Notes: generated by a model not told the origin, from the letters alone. A stretch of DNA of 64,000 bases from Gammaproteobacteria bacterium HGW-Gammaproteobacteria-13 (GCA_002840155.1 PGZH01000008.1:186001-250000); one strand, 5' to 3'; shown: positions 30,470 to 39,658, counted from the stretch's first letter. Numbers and translations are program-made.

Positions 30470-30886
30470 ATGCCACCCCTGCGCACGCTTCTTCTCCCGC
30501 TTACCGCACTGGTCGGTATGGCACTGCTGGTCTGGGCCGGCAGCCTGCCGGATTACTGGATGCTGCGCGCCATGCCGGTTGGCAGCGAAGCGGTCTATCC
30601 GCTCAAACCGGTGCTGATTTTCTGCGCCATCGTCCTGGCCGAATGCGGCCTGCTGCTGGCGATACTGCGTCCGCGTTCCTATTGCCGTTCCTGGGGCCGC
30701 GCGCTGTGCGCCTGCCTGCTGGCTCTGGGCCTGGCGCTGTTCTGGCTGCAAGGTGCGCTGCATGCACCGCCCTACTACGGTATGCACTTGCAATGGTGGC
30801 TGGCGGTCAGCCTGGGGCTGGTGTTGCTGGCAGGTTATTCCTCCGCTCAGGCCTGGCGACACCGTCGCAACCGAGTGGCTGCATGA
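30470..30886 (+). CDS. Unknown small membrane protein between urtE and ureD
   Basis: A 138-residue protein with four predicted TM segments and a basic C-terminal tail (HRRNRVAA). I do not recognise the family. A gene at this place also occurs in P. aeruginosa (about PA4863), so it probably belongs to the urea locus. The ATG at 30470 follows GAGG at good spacing; a start at 30407 would add 21 residues with no ribosome site. It ends in ATGA shared with the ureD start. A role in urea or ammonia flux is only a guess. Confidence 0.7.
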   Translation: MPPLRTLLLPLTALVGMALLVWAGSLPDYWMLRAMPVGSEAVYPLKPVLIFCAIVLAECGLLLAILRPRSYCRSWGRALCACLLALGLALFWLQGALHAPPYYGMHLQWWLAVSLGLVLLAGYSSAQAWRHRRNRVAA

Positions 30887-31715
30887 ACGCCCCCGCAGCC
30901 GTCTTTACCCCCAGCTGGCATGCCGAGCTGGAGCTGGGCTATGGCCGCGACGGCGACTGCACGCGGCCGACCTTGCGCCGCCATAAAGGCCCGCTGCGGG
31001 TGCAAAAGCACCTGTATGCCGAAGGACCCGAGGTGTGCCAACACATCATCGTCCACCCACCCGGCGGCATCGCCGGTGGTGATCGCCTGGATATTTCGGC
31101 CACGGTCGGCACCAACGCCTGGGCGCAATTGACCAGTCCCGGCGCAGCCAAGTGGTACCGCGCCGCTGGCCCGGCTTACCAGAGCCTGAAACTGCGCGTT
31201 GAGGCCGGCGCCACCCTGGAATGGCTGCCGCAGGAAACCATCGTCTACGCCGCCGCCCAGGCCGAACTGACCACCGAGATCGAGCTGCTCGGCGATGCCA
31301 AGCTGCTCTATTGGGACATCGTCGCCCTCGGCCGCCCAGCCAGCGGCGAACGCTTCGATAGCGGCCACTTCCAGGCGCAACTGAATATCCGCCGCGACGG
31401 CCAACTGCTCTGGCACGAACGTCAGCGCGTGGTTGGCGGCGATGGCCTGCTCGACTCGCCCATCGGCCTGGACGGCAAACCGGTGTTCGCCACCCTGCTG
31501 ATCAGCGGTGAAATCGACAGCGAACTGCTTGAGCACTGCCGCAACCTGAGCACACCGGTGCGCGGCGATCTGACCCAATTACCCGGCCTGCTGGTGGCCC
31601 GCTGCCTGGCCGACGAAGCCTTGCACGCGCGCGCCTGGCTGATTGCCCTCTGGCAGCTGTTGCGCCCGGCCCTGCTCGGCCGCACCGCCGTGCCCCCACG
31701 TATCTGGAGTACCTG

Positions 31716-31716
<1 letters not shown>
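30883..31716 (+). CDS. ureD: Urease accessory protein UreD
   Basis: A 277-residue scaffold that binds apo-urease and UreF/UreG during nickel insertion. Family motifs include [30 protein letters not shown] and [10 protein letters not shown]. It starts four bases inside the upstream gene and its stop overlaps the ureA start (TGATG). The partners UreE, UreF and UreG are not encoded in this window, and in P. aeruginosa they lie at a distance. Confidence 0.94.
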
Positions 31717-32018
<302 letters not shown>

Positions 32019-32020
32019 GC

Positions 32021-32533
32021 ATGATGATTCACGACGCTACTGCCGCCGACCTGCCTGCCATTCTGGCTATCTACAACGATGCCGTGCAGCACACCACGGC
32101 CATCTGGAACGAAACCCTGGTCGACTTGACCAACCGCCAGGCTTGGCTGAATGAACGCACCGCGGCCGGCTTTCCGGTGTTGGTTGTCCACAGTGATGCA
32201 GGCGAGGTGCTCGGCTACGCCAGCTACGGCACCTGGCGCGCCATCGAAGGCTTTCGCCATACCGTGGAACACTCGGTGTATGTGCGCAGCGACCAACGCG
32301 GTCAGGGCCTCGGCCCCTTACTGATGCACGCCTTGATCGAACGCGCGCAAGCAGCCGGCCTGCACGTAATGGTCGCCGCCATCGAGAGCGGCAACAGTGC
32401 CTCGATCCGCCTGCACGAACGCCTCGGCTTCGTCACCACCGGCCAGATGCCCCAGGTCGGCCGCAAGTTCGGCCGCTGGTTGGACCTGACCTTTATGCAG
32501 CTGATGCTGAGCCCCGAAAGGAGTGCGCCCTGA
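32021..32533 (+). CDS. GNAT acetyltransferase, phosphinothricin/methionine-sulfoximine type
   Basis: A 170-residue N-acetyltransferase starting two bases after ureA. Acetyl-CoA motif A is SDQRGQGLGPLLMHALIERA (about 88-107), and the C-terminal YKLHERLGF-like segment is SIRLHERLGFVTTGQMPQVG. The IYNDAVQHTTAIWNE start is typical of the Pat/bar group. The P. aeruginosa counterpart at the same place (PA4866) is known to acetylate methionine sulfoximine and sulfone, glutamine synthetase inhibitors, which would make sense in a nitrogen locus. Substrate here is inferred. Confidence 0.88.
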   Translation: MMIHDATAADLPAILAIYNDAVQHTTAIWNETLVDLTNRQAWLNERTAAGFPVLVVHSDAGEVLGYASYGTWRAIEGFRHTVEHSVYVRSDQRGQGLGPLLMHALIERAQAAGLHVMVAAIESGNSASIRLHERLGFVTTGQMPQVGRKFGRWLDLTFMQLMLSPERSAP

Positions 32534-33062
32534 TGCTGAGCATCGAGCGCCTCGACGCGGCTGACTTTGAGCCTTATCGCCAAGGCCTGCAGGCCCTGCT
32601 GCTCGACTCCGTGGCGCATGGCGCCTCGGTAGGCTTTCTCGCCGATCTCGATGCTGACGCGGCCAACCTCTATTTCGACCAGGTCCTGGCAGGCATACGC
32701 GATGGCACTCACCTGCTCTGGCTGGCCTGTGAGCGGGGCCAGGTGCTGGGCAGCGTGCAACTGGTGCTGTGCCAGAAACCTAACGGCCTCAACCGCGCCG
32801 AAGTGCAGAAGCTCCTGGTACACAGCAACGCCCGCCGCCGTGGCATCGCCAACAGCCTGATGCAGCGCCTGGAAGGCGAAGCCGCTGAGCTACAACGCGG
32901 CTTGCTGTACCTGGACACCGAAGCCGGCAGCGATGCCGAGGCCTCTACCAAGCACTTGGCTACAGCTGCATTGGCGGCCTGCCTGATTACGCCTGCGGCC
33001 CTGACGGGCAATACCGAGCAAACGCCATCTACTACAAAACCTTGTCGAGGCCACAGCCATGA
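32533..33062 (+). pseudogene. Second GNAT acetyltransferase, frameshifted near 32944
   Basis: Reading from 32533 gives a clean GNAT (acetyl-CoA motif VHSNARRRGIANSLMQRLEG) up to about residue 137 (LYLDTEAGSDAEA). It then turns into non-GNAT sequence and runs over ureB. In the +2 frame from 32946 the missing C-terminus appears (YQALGYSCIGGLPDYACGP, then [10 protein letters not shown]) and ends at TGA 33060-33062, overlapping the ureB start as ATGA. One base is missing around 32941-32946. This is a recent frameshift mutation or a sequencing error. Translational coupling to ureB may be affected. Confidence 0.85.
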
Positions 33063-33364
33063 TTCCCGGCGAATACCAGATCCAGGACGGCGACATCGAA
33101 CTCAACGCCGGCCGCCGCACCCTGCGCGTAACCGTGGCCAATAGCGGTGACCGGCCGATCCAGGTCGGCTCGCACTATCACTTTTTCGAAACCAACGATG
33201 CGCTGACCTTCGACCGAGCAGCCGCGCGAGGTATGCGCCTGAATATCCCGGCCGGCACCGCCGTGCGCTTCGAGCCGGGGCAGAGCCGCGAAGTCGAGCT
33301 GGTCGACCTAGCCGGCCATCGCCGCGTGTTCGGCTTTGCCGGGCGGGTGATGGGCGATCTGTAA
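33059..33364 (+). CDS. ureB: Urease beta subunit
   Basis: A 101-residue structural subunit ([19 protein letters not shown], then [15 protein letters not shown] and [12 protein letters not shown]). It packs against UreC and helps shape the active-site channel. The start overlaps the stop of the preceding acetyltransferase reading frame (ATGA at 33059), so it was probably translated by coupling to that gene. Confidence 0.97.
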   Translation: MIPGEYQIQDGDIELNAGRRTLRVTVANSGDRPIQVGSHYHFFETNDALTFDRAAARGMRLNIPAGTAVRFEPGQSREVELVDLAGHRRVFGFAGRVMGDL

Positions 33365-33388
33365 ATGTCTAAGCGTCTGCTATGGCCT

Positions 33389-33454
33389 TATCGCGGGCAA
33401 GCCCGCTCCTACATGTGATCGCATTCCCCTGTAGGAGCGGGCTTGCCCGCGATA
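33389..33454. repeat. Perfect REP palindrome between ureB and ureC
   Basis: Perfect 25-bp inverted arms (33389-33413 and 33430-33454; core GCGGGCAAGCCCGCTCCTAC) around a 16-base loop. This is the common Pseudomonas GTAGGAGCGGGCTTGCCCGC repeat. Confidence 0.92.
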
Positions 33455-33503
33455 GTGAGCGCAGCGAACGGTTGCAAACCCAATTGAATCTGAAGGCGAA
33501 CCC

Positions 33504-35204
33504 ATGAAAATCTCCCGCCAAGCCTATGCCGATATGTTCGGCCCCACCGTCGGCGACAAGGTGCGCCTGGCCGATACCGAGCTGTGGATCGAAGTGGAGC
33601 AGGACTTCACCACCTACGGTGAGGAAGTGAAGTTCGGCGGCGGTAAGGTGATCCGTGACGGCATGGGCCAGGGTCAGCTCTGCGCGGCGGACGTGGTCGA
33701 TACGCTGATCACCAATGCGCTGATCATCGACCACTGGGGCATCGTCAAGGCCGACGTCGGCTTGAAGGACGGTCGTATCGCCGCCATCGGCAAGGCCGGC
33801 AACCCGGATATCCAGCCCGACGTAACCATCGCCATCGGCGCCGGTACCGAAGTGATCGCCGCTGAAGGCATGATCCTCACTGCCGGCGGCATCGATACGC
33901 ATATCCACTTTATCTGCCCGCAGCAGATTGAAGAGGCGTTGATGAGCGGCGTCACCACCATGATCGGCGGCGGCACCGGGCCTGCCACCGGTACCAACGC
34001 CACCACCTGCACCTCCGGGCCCTGGCATATGGCGCGCATGCTGCAAGCCGCCGACGCCTTCCCGATGAACCTGGGTTTTACCGGCAAGGGCAACGCCTCC
34101 TTGCCGGAGCCGTTGATCGAGCAAGTCAAAGCTGGGGCCATCGGCCTTAAGCTGCATGAAGACTGGGGCACTACCCCGGCGGCCATCGACAACTGCCTGA
34201 GCGTGGCCGACCAGTTTGATGTGCAGGTGGCGATTCACACCGACACGCTCAACGAGTCCGGCTTTGTCGAAACCACCCTGGCTGCGTTCAAAGGCCGCAC
34301 CATTCACACCTACCACACCGAAGGTGCCGGCGGCGGCCACGCGCCGGACATTATCAAGGCTTGCGGCTTCCCCAACGTGCTGCCGAGTTCGACCAACCCG
34401 ACCCGGCCGTTTACCCGCAACACCATCGACGAACACCTGGACATGCTGATGGTCTGCCACCACCTCGACCCAAGCATCGCCGAAGACGTGGCCTTCGCCG
34501 AGAGCCGTATTCGCCGCGAGACCATTGCCGCCGAAGATATCCTGCATGACCTCGGCGCGTTCTCGATGATCAGCTCAGACAGCCAGGCCATGGGCCGCGT
34601 TGGCGAAGTGATCACCCGCACCTGGCAGACCGCCGACAAGATGCACAAACAGCGCGGCCCGCTGGAAGGCGACGGCCCGGGCAACAGCAACTTCCGGGTT
34701 AAACGCTATATCGCCAAGTACACCATCAATCCGGCCATCACCCACGGCATCAGCCATGAGGTGGGCTCGATCGAAGTGGGCAAATGGGCCGACCTGGTGC
34801 TCTGGCGCCCGGCGTTTTTCGGCGTTAAACCGACGCTGATTCTCAAAGGCGGTGCGATTGCCGCGAGCCTAATGGGCGACACCAATGCCTCGATCCCCAC
34901 ACCGCAGCCGGTACATTACCGACCGATGTTCGCCAGCTACGGCGGCAGCCGCCACGCCACCAGCATCACCTTTATCAGTCAGGCGGCGTTCGATGCCGGC
35001 GTGCCCGAGCAGTTGGGACTGAAGAAGCAGATTGGTGTGGTCAAGGGCTGCCGCGAGGTGCAGAAGACCGACCTGATCCACAACGATTACCTGCCAAATA
35101 TCGAGGTGGATGCGCAGAACTATCAGGTCAAGGCCGATGGCCAGTTGCTCTGGTGCGAGCCGGCGGATGTACTGCCGATGGCGCAGCGTTATTTCCTTTT
35201 CTGA
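33504..35204 (+). CDS. ureC: Urease alpha (catalytic) subunit
   Basis: A 566-residue nickel metallohydrolase subunit that splits urea into ammonia and carbamate. The bi-nickel ligands are present: His133 and His135 (DTHIHF), carbamylated Lys216 (GLKLHEDWG), the His in VAIHTDTLN and [15 protein letters not shown], and the Asp in SSDSQAMGR. The mobile-flap Cys is in MVCHHLD. The REP repeat separates it from ureB. An ACCC-AAGGCGAA region precedes the ATG. Confidence 0.98.
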   Translation: MKISRQAYADMFGPTVGDKVRLADTELWIEVEQDFTTYGEEVKFGGGKVIRDGMGQGQLCAADVVDTLITNALIIDHWGIVKADVGLKDGRIAAIGKAGNPDIQPDVTIAIGAGTEVIAAEGMILTAGGIDTHIHFICPQQIEEALMSGVTTMIGGGTGPATGTNATTCTSGPWHMARMLQAADAFPMNLGFTGKGNASLPEPLIEQVKAGAIGLKLHEDWGTTPAAIDNCLSVADQFDVQVAIHTDTLNESGFVETTLAAFKGRTIHTYHTEGAGGGHAPDIIKACGFPNVLPSSTNPTRPFTRNTIDEHLDMLMVCHHLDPSIAEDVAFAESRIRRETIAAEDILHDLGAFSMISSDSQAMGRVGEVITRTWQTADKMHKQRGPLEGDGPGNSNFRVKRYIAKYTINPAITHGISHEVGSIEVGKWADLVLWRPAFFGVKPTLILKGGAIAASLMGDTNASIPTPQPVHYRPMFASYGGSRHATSITFISQAAFDAGVPEQLGLKKQIGVVKGCREVQKTDLIHNDYLPNIEVDAQNYQVKADGQLLWCEPADVLPMAQRYFLF

Positions 35205-35272
35205 CCTGCGGCACTGGGCAATCACTGCGTGGGGCTAGACTGAAAGCCCAGCACTCGCGCGGGAGGTGCCCC

Positions 35273-35758
35273 ATGTACCGGTTCTCGACACAACCAAGCC
35301 TATTCGGCTATCTATTGCTACTCAGCCTGCCGCTCGCGCAGGCGCAAACCGTGACGCCCTTGCAGGGCCAGAACCAGCAACAGATCCAGAGCGATATCGC
35401 CGCCTGCCAGACCCAGGCAGGCACCACCCCGAGTAGCACAACGACCAGCAGCAGCGACGACCGCGGAGGCGAGCGCTTGCGCGGAGCCGCCAAAGGCGCA
35501 GCGGTCGGAGCAGCAGCGGCACAGATACGCGGCAACCAGCATGACGAGATCTATGACCGGGTGGATGACGATATCAAGCAGGAGTACCGGCAGAATAAGG
35601 CCCGCGATGCCGCCGCTGTCGGCGTAGTAGTCGGCGGCTCACGCCAGCGTCAGGACCGCCGCGAAGATCGGCGCAACGCCGAGCAGGAGGCCCAGAGCAG
35701 CATGGATCAGACCTACGCCAATTGCATGAGCGGTCGCGGTTATTCAGTCACCCCTTGA
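35273..35758 (+). CDS. Hypothetical secreted protein with a glycine-zipper-like segment
   Basis: A 161-residue protein with a signal peptide (about 1-24, ending AQA). A Gln/Thr/Ser-rich stretch follows, then an Ala/Gly-rich small-residue segment (AAKGAAVGAAAAQIRG and AAAVGVVVGGS) resembling glycine-zipper outer-membrane or stress lipoproteins. A charged Arg/Glu/Gln-rich region and a C-terminal CMSGRGYSV motif, common in such proteins, end it. A GGGAGGTG ribosome site decides the start at 35273. Function is unknown. Confidence 0.75.
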   Translation: MYRFSTQPSLFGYLLLLSLPLAQAQTVTPLQGQNQQQIQSDIAACQTQAGTTPSSTTTSSSDDRGGERLRGAAKGAAVGAAAAQIRGNQHDEIYDRVDDDIKQEYRQNKARDAAAVGVVVGGSRQRQDRREDRRNAEQEAQSSMDQTYANCMSGRGYSVTP

Positions 35759-35904
35759 ATGGGCATGCGCGGGCCCCACATCAGGCCGACCCCGGCAAAA
35801 AATTACCCGATGACCGGCAACCCATTGCCGGACGCCGAACCTTATCCGGCCAGACTGCTCGCCGCTCGCAACAATAATTCTTCTATTTCAGTGGGTTAAA
35901 TATT

Positions 35905-35920
35905 TGGCGCAAGTTTTGCT
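35905..35920 (+). promoter_or_regulatory. Sigma-54 promoter before an unknown gene
   Basis: TGGCGCAAGTTTTGCT has the -24 GG (35906-35907) and -12 GC (35918-35919) exactly spaced. Transcription would start near 35931, about 28 bp before the ATG. Confidence 0.72.
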
Positions 35921-35958
35921 CGGCACAAGGCTCATTTAGCCTGTCGAAAGGAGCCGCC

Positions 35959-36402
35959 ATGAGAATTGATGCAGGAGCAACCTACCCAGTCGCCAACCAA
36001 CGCGCGTCGACGGCCAACCAGAACCGAAGCACTGACGCGTCCTTCTCGGCGGCGCTGGCCAGCACCCCATCCAGTCCGCCGAAAACCGCTGCATCCGCAG
36101 ACTTCAGCAGCATGACCCGCCAGGACCTGCGCGACTGGACCAACGGGCAAATCCGCAGTGGGCAGATGTCACTCGATGACAGCCGGGCGTTTATGGCCAT
36201 GAGCATGAAAATACCGGTCGCGGGCGGCATGTCGGGCGAGCTGCCCGCTGCAAACGACAGCACGCGCTACGACTTTACCCAGAAGGCCCGCGCGGGCATG
36301 GAAGGCGCCGCAGCGCGTAACGACGCGGCGACTTTGAAAATGCTGCAATCGGCCATGTCGATCATGCAGAGCCAGACCGGCAGCGTGGATATTCGCGCCT
36401 AG
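35959..36402 (+). CDS. Hypothetical 147-residue protein under a sigma-54 promoter
   Basis: No signal peptide or TM segment. The N-terminus is Ser/Ala/Thr-rich and probably disordered (to about residue 45), followed by a helical part (SMTRQDLRDWTNGQIRSGQM, then LDDSRAFMAMSM). I do not recognise the family. The AAGGAG ribosome site is strong. The sigma-54 promoter suggests control by an enhancer-binding protein such as FleQ or NtrC. The disordered start plus helical end resembles small flagellar-associated or secreted proteins, but this is only an impression. Confidence 0.75.
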   Translation: MRIDAGATYPVANQRASTANQNRSTDASFSAALASTPSSPPKTAASADFSSMTRQDLRDWTNGQIRSGQMSLDDSRAFMAMSMKIPVAGGMSGELPAANDSTRYDFTQKARAGMEGAAARNDAATLKMLQSAMSIMQSQTGSVDIRA

Positions 36403-36437
36403 GTTTGGTTGGGTCGCAGAGTCTGCGGCGCGAGCCA

Positions 36438-36704
36438 TTAGCGCAACTGACTGTCCTTGCTGCCCCGGCGGTTATAGCCGCTGAATTTGGCCTGCTCCTT
36501 GTCGTGCTCGGTCTGGCAGGCCACGCACAGGTGCACGCCGGGGATGGCTTTGCGCCGCGCCTCGGGAATCGCGGCGTCGCACTCCTCGCAGTGGCTCAGG
36601 CTTTCGCCGCGCGGCAGCTGGCTGCGGGCGCGCTGAATAGCGTCCTCGATGCTGCTGTCGATCTGCTCCTGTACCGCGCCGTCATTTGCCCAGCCACCGG
36701 CCAT
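36438..36704 (-). CDS. DksA/TraR family C4 zinc-finger protein
   Basis: An 88-residue protein with the zinc finger CEEC...CVAC and the helical arms of short DksA/TraR relatives (YbiI-like). It lacks the long coiled-coil tip of DksA, so action on RNA polymerase is possible but not assured. It is convergent with the preceding gene. A similar gene lies at the same place in P. aeruginosa (about PA4870). Confidence 0.88.
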   Translation of the reverse strand: MAGGWANDGAVQEQIDSSIEDAIQRARSQLPRGESLSHCEECDAAIPEARRKAIPGVHLCVACQTEHDKEQAKFSGYNRRGSKDSQLR

Positions 36705-36778
36705 CGCAATTGTCCTCCGCTGTGTATGCCTCTAGATATGCGCCGTCTGCGGGCAAATCTCAAGAGCACGCGGTCGCC

Positions 36779-37642
36779 CTACTCCTTGACCTCCATAAAC
36801 TCACGCGCCCAAACGATATAGTCCTCGGGCTGGGTGTAGGTGTGGGTCAGTTCGGTGGCGCTAAGGTCGCAGGCATCGACGCCGCGCTGTTCGCGCAGGC
36901 AGTCGTAGGTGGCCTTGATCGCCGCGAAATAGGCGGCATGACCGTTGACCACGATGCGCACACCGAGGCTGGCCAGGCGCGCGTTGTCGCGCAGCTTGGG
37001 GTTGCCGTAGGTGACCAGCATCAGCGGAACGCTAAGGGCCTCGGCAATCTGCTCCAGGTGGGCAAAATCCTCGACGCCGACCAGGCAGATGGCATCGGCA
37101 CCGGCCGCCTGATAAGCCTGGGTACGACGAATCACCTCGCTGACATCCAGCACGCCGGCATGGGTGCGGGCGATGATCGCCAGGTCAGGGTCAACCCGTG
37201 CTTCCAGGGCCGCGCGGATTTTGCCGACACCTTCATCGATGCTGATCAGGTCGGTGGACTTACGGCCGAACTGCGCCGGCAGCAGGGTGTCTTCGATGGT
37301 CAGCGCAGCAATCCCTGCGCGCTCCAACTCGACCACGGTGCGCATCACATTGAGCGCATTGCCGTAGCCGTGGTCGGCATCGGCGATTACCGGCAGGCGA
37401 CTGACGCGGCCAATACGGGTGGCCTGCTCAACAAACTCGCTAAGGGTAATCAGGGCGAAATCCGGCGCGGCCAAAACTTGTAGTGAAGCTACAGAACCAC
37501 CCAGAATGCCGACTTCAAAACCCAGGTCGGCAGCAATCCGCGCGGCCATGGGATCGAACACGGAAGCCGTGTGATAGCAGCTATTCGAAGCAAGAAGCGC
37601 ACGAAATTGTGCGCGAAGGTCGTGATGCGAGGCTCTTTGCAT
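36779..37642 (-). CDS. PEP mutase/isocitrate lyase family protein (oxaloacetate decarboxylase-like)
   Basis: A 287-residue TIM-barrel enzyme of the PEP mutase/isocitrate lyase superfamily. Motifs include [20 protein letters not shown], the Mg-binding [15 protein letters not shown] and [15 protein letters not shown]. It is very similar to P. aeruginosa PA4872 as recalled, which was characterised as an oxaloacetate decarboxylase. The start MQRASHH at 37642 is chosen on that likeness; an in-frame ATG at 37654 is the alternative. Two TGTAG-N5-CTACA dyads lie upstream and one inside the gene. Confidence 0.88.
   Translation of the reverse strand: MQRASHHDLRAQFRALLASNSCYHTASVFDPMAARIAADLGFEVGILGGSVASLQVLAAPDFALITLSEFVEQATRIGRVSRLPVIADADHGYGNALNVMRTVVELERAGIAALTIEDTLLPAQFGRKSTDLISIDEGVGKIRAALEARVDPDLAIIARTHAGVLDVSEVIRRTQAYQAAGADAICLVGVEDFAHLEQIAEALSVPLMLVTYGNPKLRDNARLASLGVRIVVNGHAAYFAAIKATYDCLREQRGVDACDLSATELTHTYTQPEDYIVWAREFMEVKE
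37479..37493. promoter_or_regulatory. TGTAG-N5-CTACA dyad inside the PEP-mutase-family gene
   Basis: TGTAGTGAAGCTACA is a perfect 5-bp dyad with a 5-bp centre, about 150 bp inside the coding sequence. It matches the two upstream copies and could be an auxiliary operator. Confidence 0.45.
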
Positions 37643-37684
37643 GGGGTGCACCATCGTTCATAGTCGATTCTGAGCGAGGGATTA

Positions 37685-37699
37685 TGTAGCAAAACTACA
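37685..37699. promoter_or_regulatory. TGTAG-N5-CTACA dyad, upstream copy 1
   Basis: TGTAGCAAAACTACA, 43 bp before the start codon of the PEP-mutase-family gene (minus strand). The position fits a promoter-overlapping operator. Confidence 0.55.
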
Positions 37700-37708
37700 A
37701 AACCCGTC

Positions 37709-37725
37709 ATGTAGTAAAACTACAT
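37709..37725. promoter_or_regulatory. TGTAG-N5-CTACA dyad, upstream copy 2
   Basis: ATGTAGTAAAACTACAT is a 17-bp dyad with 6-bp arms. Its centre is 25 bp from that of copy 1. The binding protein is unknown. Confidence 0.55.
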
Positions 37726-37778
37726 AGTCGACCAACAACCTTGCACCCGCCTTTCAGTCTACCCAGCCATCCAGCGCA

Positions 37779-38777
37779 CTAACCCAAGTCCGCCGGTAAA
37801 CGTGGGCCAAAGCCGGCGCCGGTGAGCAGCCCATAGGCCATCCACAGCATCACACCGGCATACAGCAAGCGTGGCAGCCAAGTGGCCAGCTGTTCGGTCA
37901 GGCTATCCAGCTTCTGGGTTTCCACCCCGGCGTAGTTGAGCAGGCTGGCCGGCAAGGTGCCGCTGGCTTCGCCCGTACGAATCAGGCCAAGGGCCAGCCC
38001 CTGGCCGGGAAAGTCGACAGACGCCAGCGCCTGCGCCAGGCTTTGGCCACGCTGCACAGCCAGTTGCACAGCGCTGAAACGTTTGCGCAGCGGCGCATGG
38101 CGGATCACCGCGCAGGCCTTGGGTAAAGCATCCAGCATGGGCATGCCAGCCTCCAGCATCAGCCCCAGGCTGTCGAAAAAGTCGCGCAGATTACGCCGCA
38201 GCAACGCGGGACCGAGGAGCGGCACACTCGCCCACAGGCCATCGAGCGGCGAAGCCGCACCAGCAGGCGCGTGCTCACGCCGCACGTATAACCCGCGCCC
38301 CAGGCCATACAGAGCGCCCAGCAGCAACAACGGCCAGAGTACGCCCCATAGATAACCGACGATGCTTAGCTGACCGCCGACCAACGCCGGCAGCGGCTGA
38401 ATAAACAGCGCCAGCACCAGCACCGCCGCCGGCATCAGCAAGCGTGATTTGACTGCAGCGGTTTGTTGCGCCCGGTGGTTGTAACGCTCGGCCAGGCGCT
38501 GGTAGATCGCCGCCAGGCAACCACTGGCCTGGGCGGCGCGCAGCAGGGTGCTGTCCAGCTGGGTAAACAGGCCACTGCGCAGCCCGGCACTGGCCATATC
38601 GCTACCACCAGCAATCTGCGTTTGCAGGCTGGCCAGCGCAGCCTTGGCGCGCGCCGGCACTTGCAGGCTGAGCAGCGCCCGCTCGACCGGCACGCCGGCT
38701 TTCTCCATGGACGCCAGATGGCCGAACAACTGGGCGCGCGCAGCAAGATCAAGCAGGATAGGACGTGGCGTGGGCAT
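37779..38777 (-). CDS. Orphan type II secretion system F (GspF/PilC-like) membrane protein
   Basis: A 332-residue inner-membrane platform-type protein with two T2SSF repeats. The first is about residues 10-125 and the second about 185-310 (LRDFFDSLGLMLEAGMPMLDALPKA, GQGLALGLIRTGEASGTLPASL). TM segments lie near 110-170 and 300-320. It is shorter than GspF or PilC (about 400). No secretion ATPase, pseudopilin or secretin gene is nearby, so either its partners are elsewhere or it has a different role. Confidence 0.85.
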   Translation of the reverse strand: MPTPRPILLDLAARAQLFGHLASMEKAGVPVERALLSLQVPARAKAALASLQTQIAGGSDMASAGLRSGLFTQLDSTLLRAAQASGCLAAIYQRLAERYNHRAQQTAAVKSRLLMPAAVLVLALFIQPLPALVGGQLSIVGYLWGVLWPLLLLGALYGLGRGLYVRREHAPAGAASPLDGLWASVPLLGPALLRRNLRDFFDSLGLMLEAGMPMLDALPKACAVIRHAPLRKRFSAVQLAVQRGQSLAQALASVDFPGQGLALGLIRTGEASGTLPASLLNYAGVETQKLDSLTEQLATWLPRLLYAGVMLWMAYGLLTGAGFGPRLPADLG

Positions 38778-38849
38778 AGGCAGGCTCAGCGAGGTGAGAA
38801 CGACACAATAGGCGCCAGGTTAGCAGGCCGCGCAGCGCGCAGCAGCGGG

Positions 38850-39605
38850 CTATTCAGTGGCCGTCGGCAACTCGGCATGCGGCAGCCAGAGGCGGAATAT
38901 CTGCGCGAAGCTGCCGTCTTCATGCATGGCATCAAGGGCGCGCCGCCAGCGTTCAACCAACGCCGCGTCGGTCTGCGGGGAGAAGGCAATGTAGTAAGCC
39001 GAACGCATAAAGGGCAGGTGCGCCTGCACCTGCTCCGGGCGCAAACCGCCGCTGGCCAGTTCGTCCTTGAGGGTCAGGTCTTCAGTGGCAATCAACTGCA
39101 CCCGCCCATGTTTGAGCATGGTCACCATATTCTTCGCGCTGGGGACCCCGTAGAGATTCTTGAAGCCGCGCGCAGTCAGAGTTTCAAAGGTGTACCACTG
39201 CTTCGGCACAGCCAGCGGCCCACTCTCGGCGGCCTGCTGCAGATTGTCGAAACGCAGGTTGCGTGATTTCAGCGAGTAGAAGCTGGTGGTGCCGATCAGC
39301 AGCGGGCCAACCCACTGAAACTTGGCCTCACGCTCCGGCGTGCGCACGGTGGAGAAGATCGCCGTATTCGGCTCGTGCTGAGCCAGGTGATAGCCGCGCG
39401 TCCAGGGCAGCAGCTCGATCTTGCCGGGGTCGCCGGTGCGCTCAATCAGCGCGCGCACCACCTCTACGGCCAGACCGTGCAGCTCACCGTCACGGCTAAA
39501 GCTGGTCGGTGGCGCTTCCTCAGTGAGCAACTGCAATTCAGCACACGCAGGCCCGGCCAGACAAAGCAGCAGCCAGATCATCAGCGCGCAGCGTGGTTTG
39601 AGCAA
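38850..39605 (-). CDS. Periplasmic solute-binding protein (SBP_bac_3 type), copy A
   Basis: A 251-residue secreted protein of the amino-acid-binding type. The signal peptide (CALMIWLLLCLAGPACA) is followed by LQLLTEEAPPTSF and a two-lobed fold with VEVVRALIERTG, PWTRGYHLAQHEP and STVRTPEREAKFQWVGPL. A TTG at 39605 with a GGGAGAA site six bases upstream is the best start; a GTG at 39623 would add six residues but contains that ribosome site. No permease or ATPase gene lies beside it. It is a paralogue of the next gene. Confidence 0.82.
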   Translation of the reverse strand: MLKPRCALMIWLLLCLAGPACAELQLLTEEAPPTSFSRDGELHGLAVEVVRALIERTGDPGKIELLPWTRGYHLAQHEPNTAIFSTVRTPEREAKFQWVGPLLIGTTSFYSLKSRNLRFDNLQQAAESGPLAVPKQWYTFETLTARGFKNLYGVPSAKNMVTMLKHGRVQLIATEDLTLKDELASGGLRPEQVQAHLPFMRSAYYIAFSPQTDAALVERWRRALDAMHEDGSFAQIFRLWLPHAELPTATE

Positions 39606-39658
39606 AGTGGGTTCTCCCGGCACTGGCTTCAGACTAGCTCAGAGCCGGGCAAGTCGCG

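Noticed and set aside
32946-33144. C-terminal 66 residues of the 203-codon frame of the second acetyltransferase
   Set aside because: They are Arg/Pro-rich, non-GNAT and run antagonistically into ureB; the proper C-terminus lies in the neighbouring frame.
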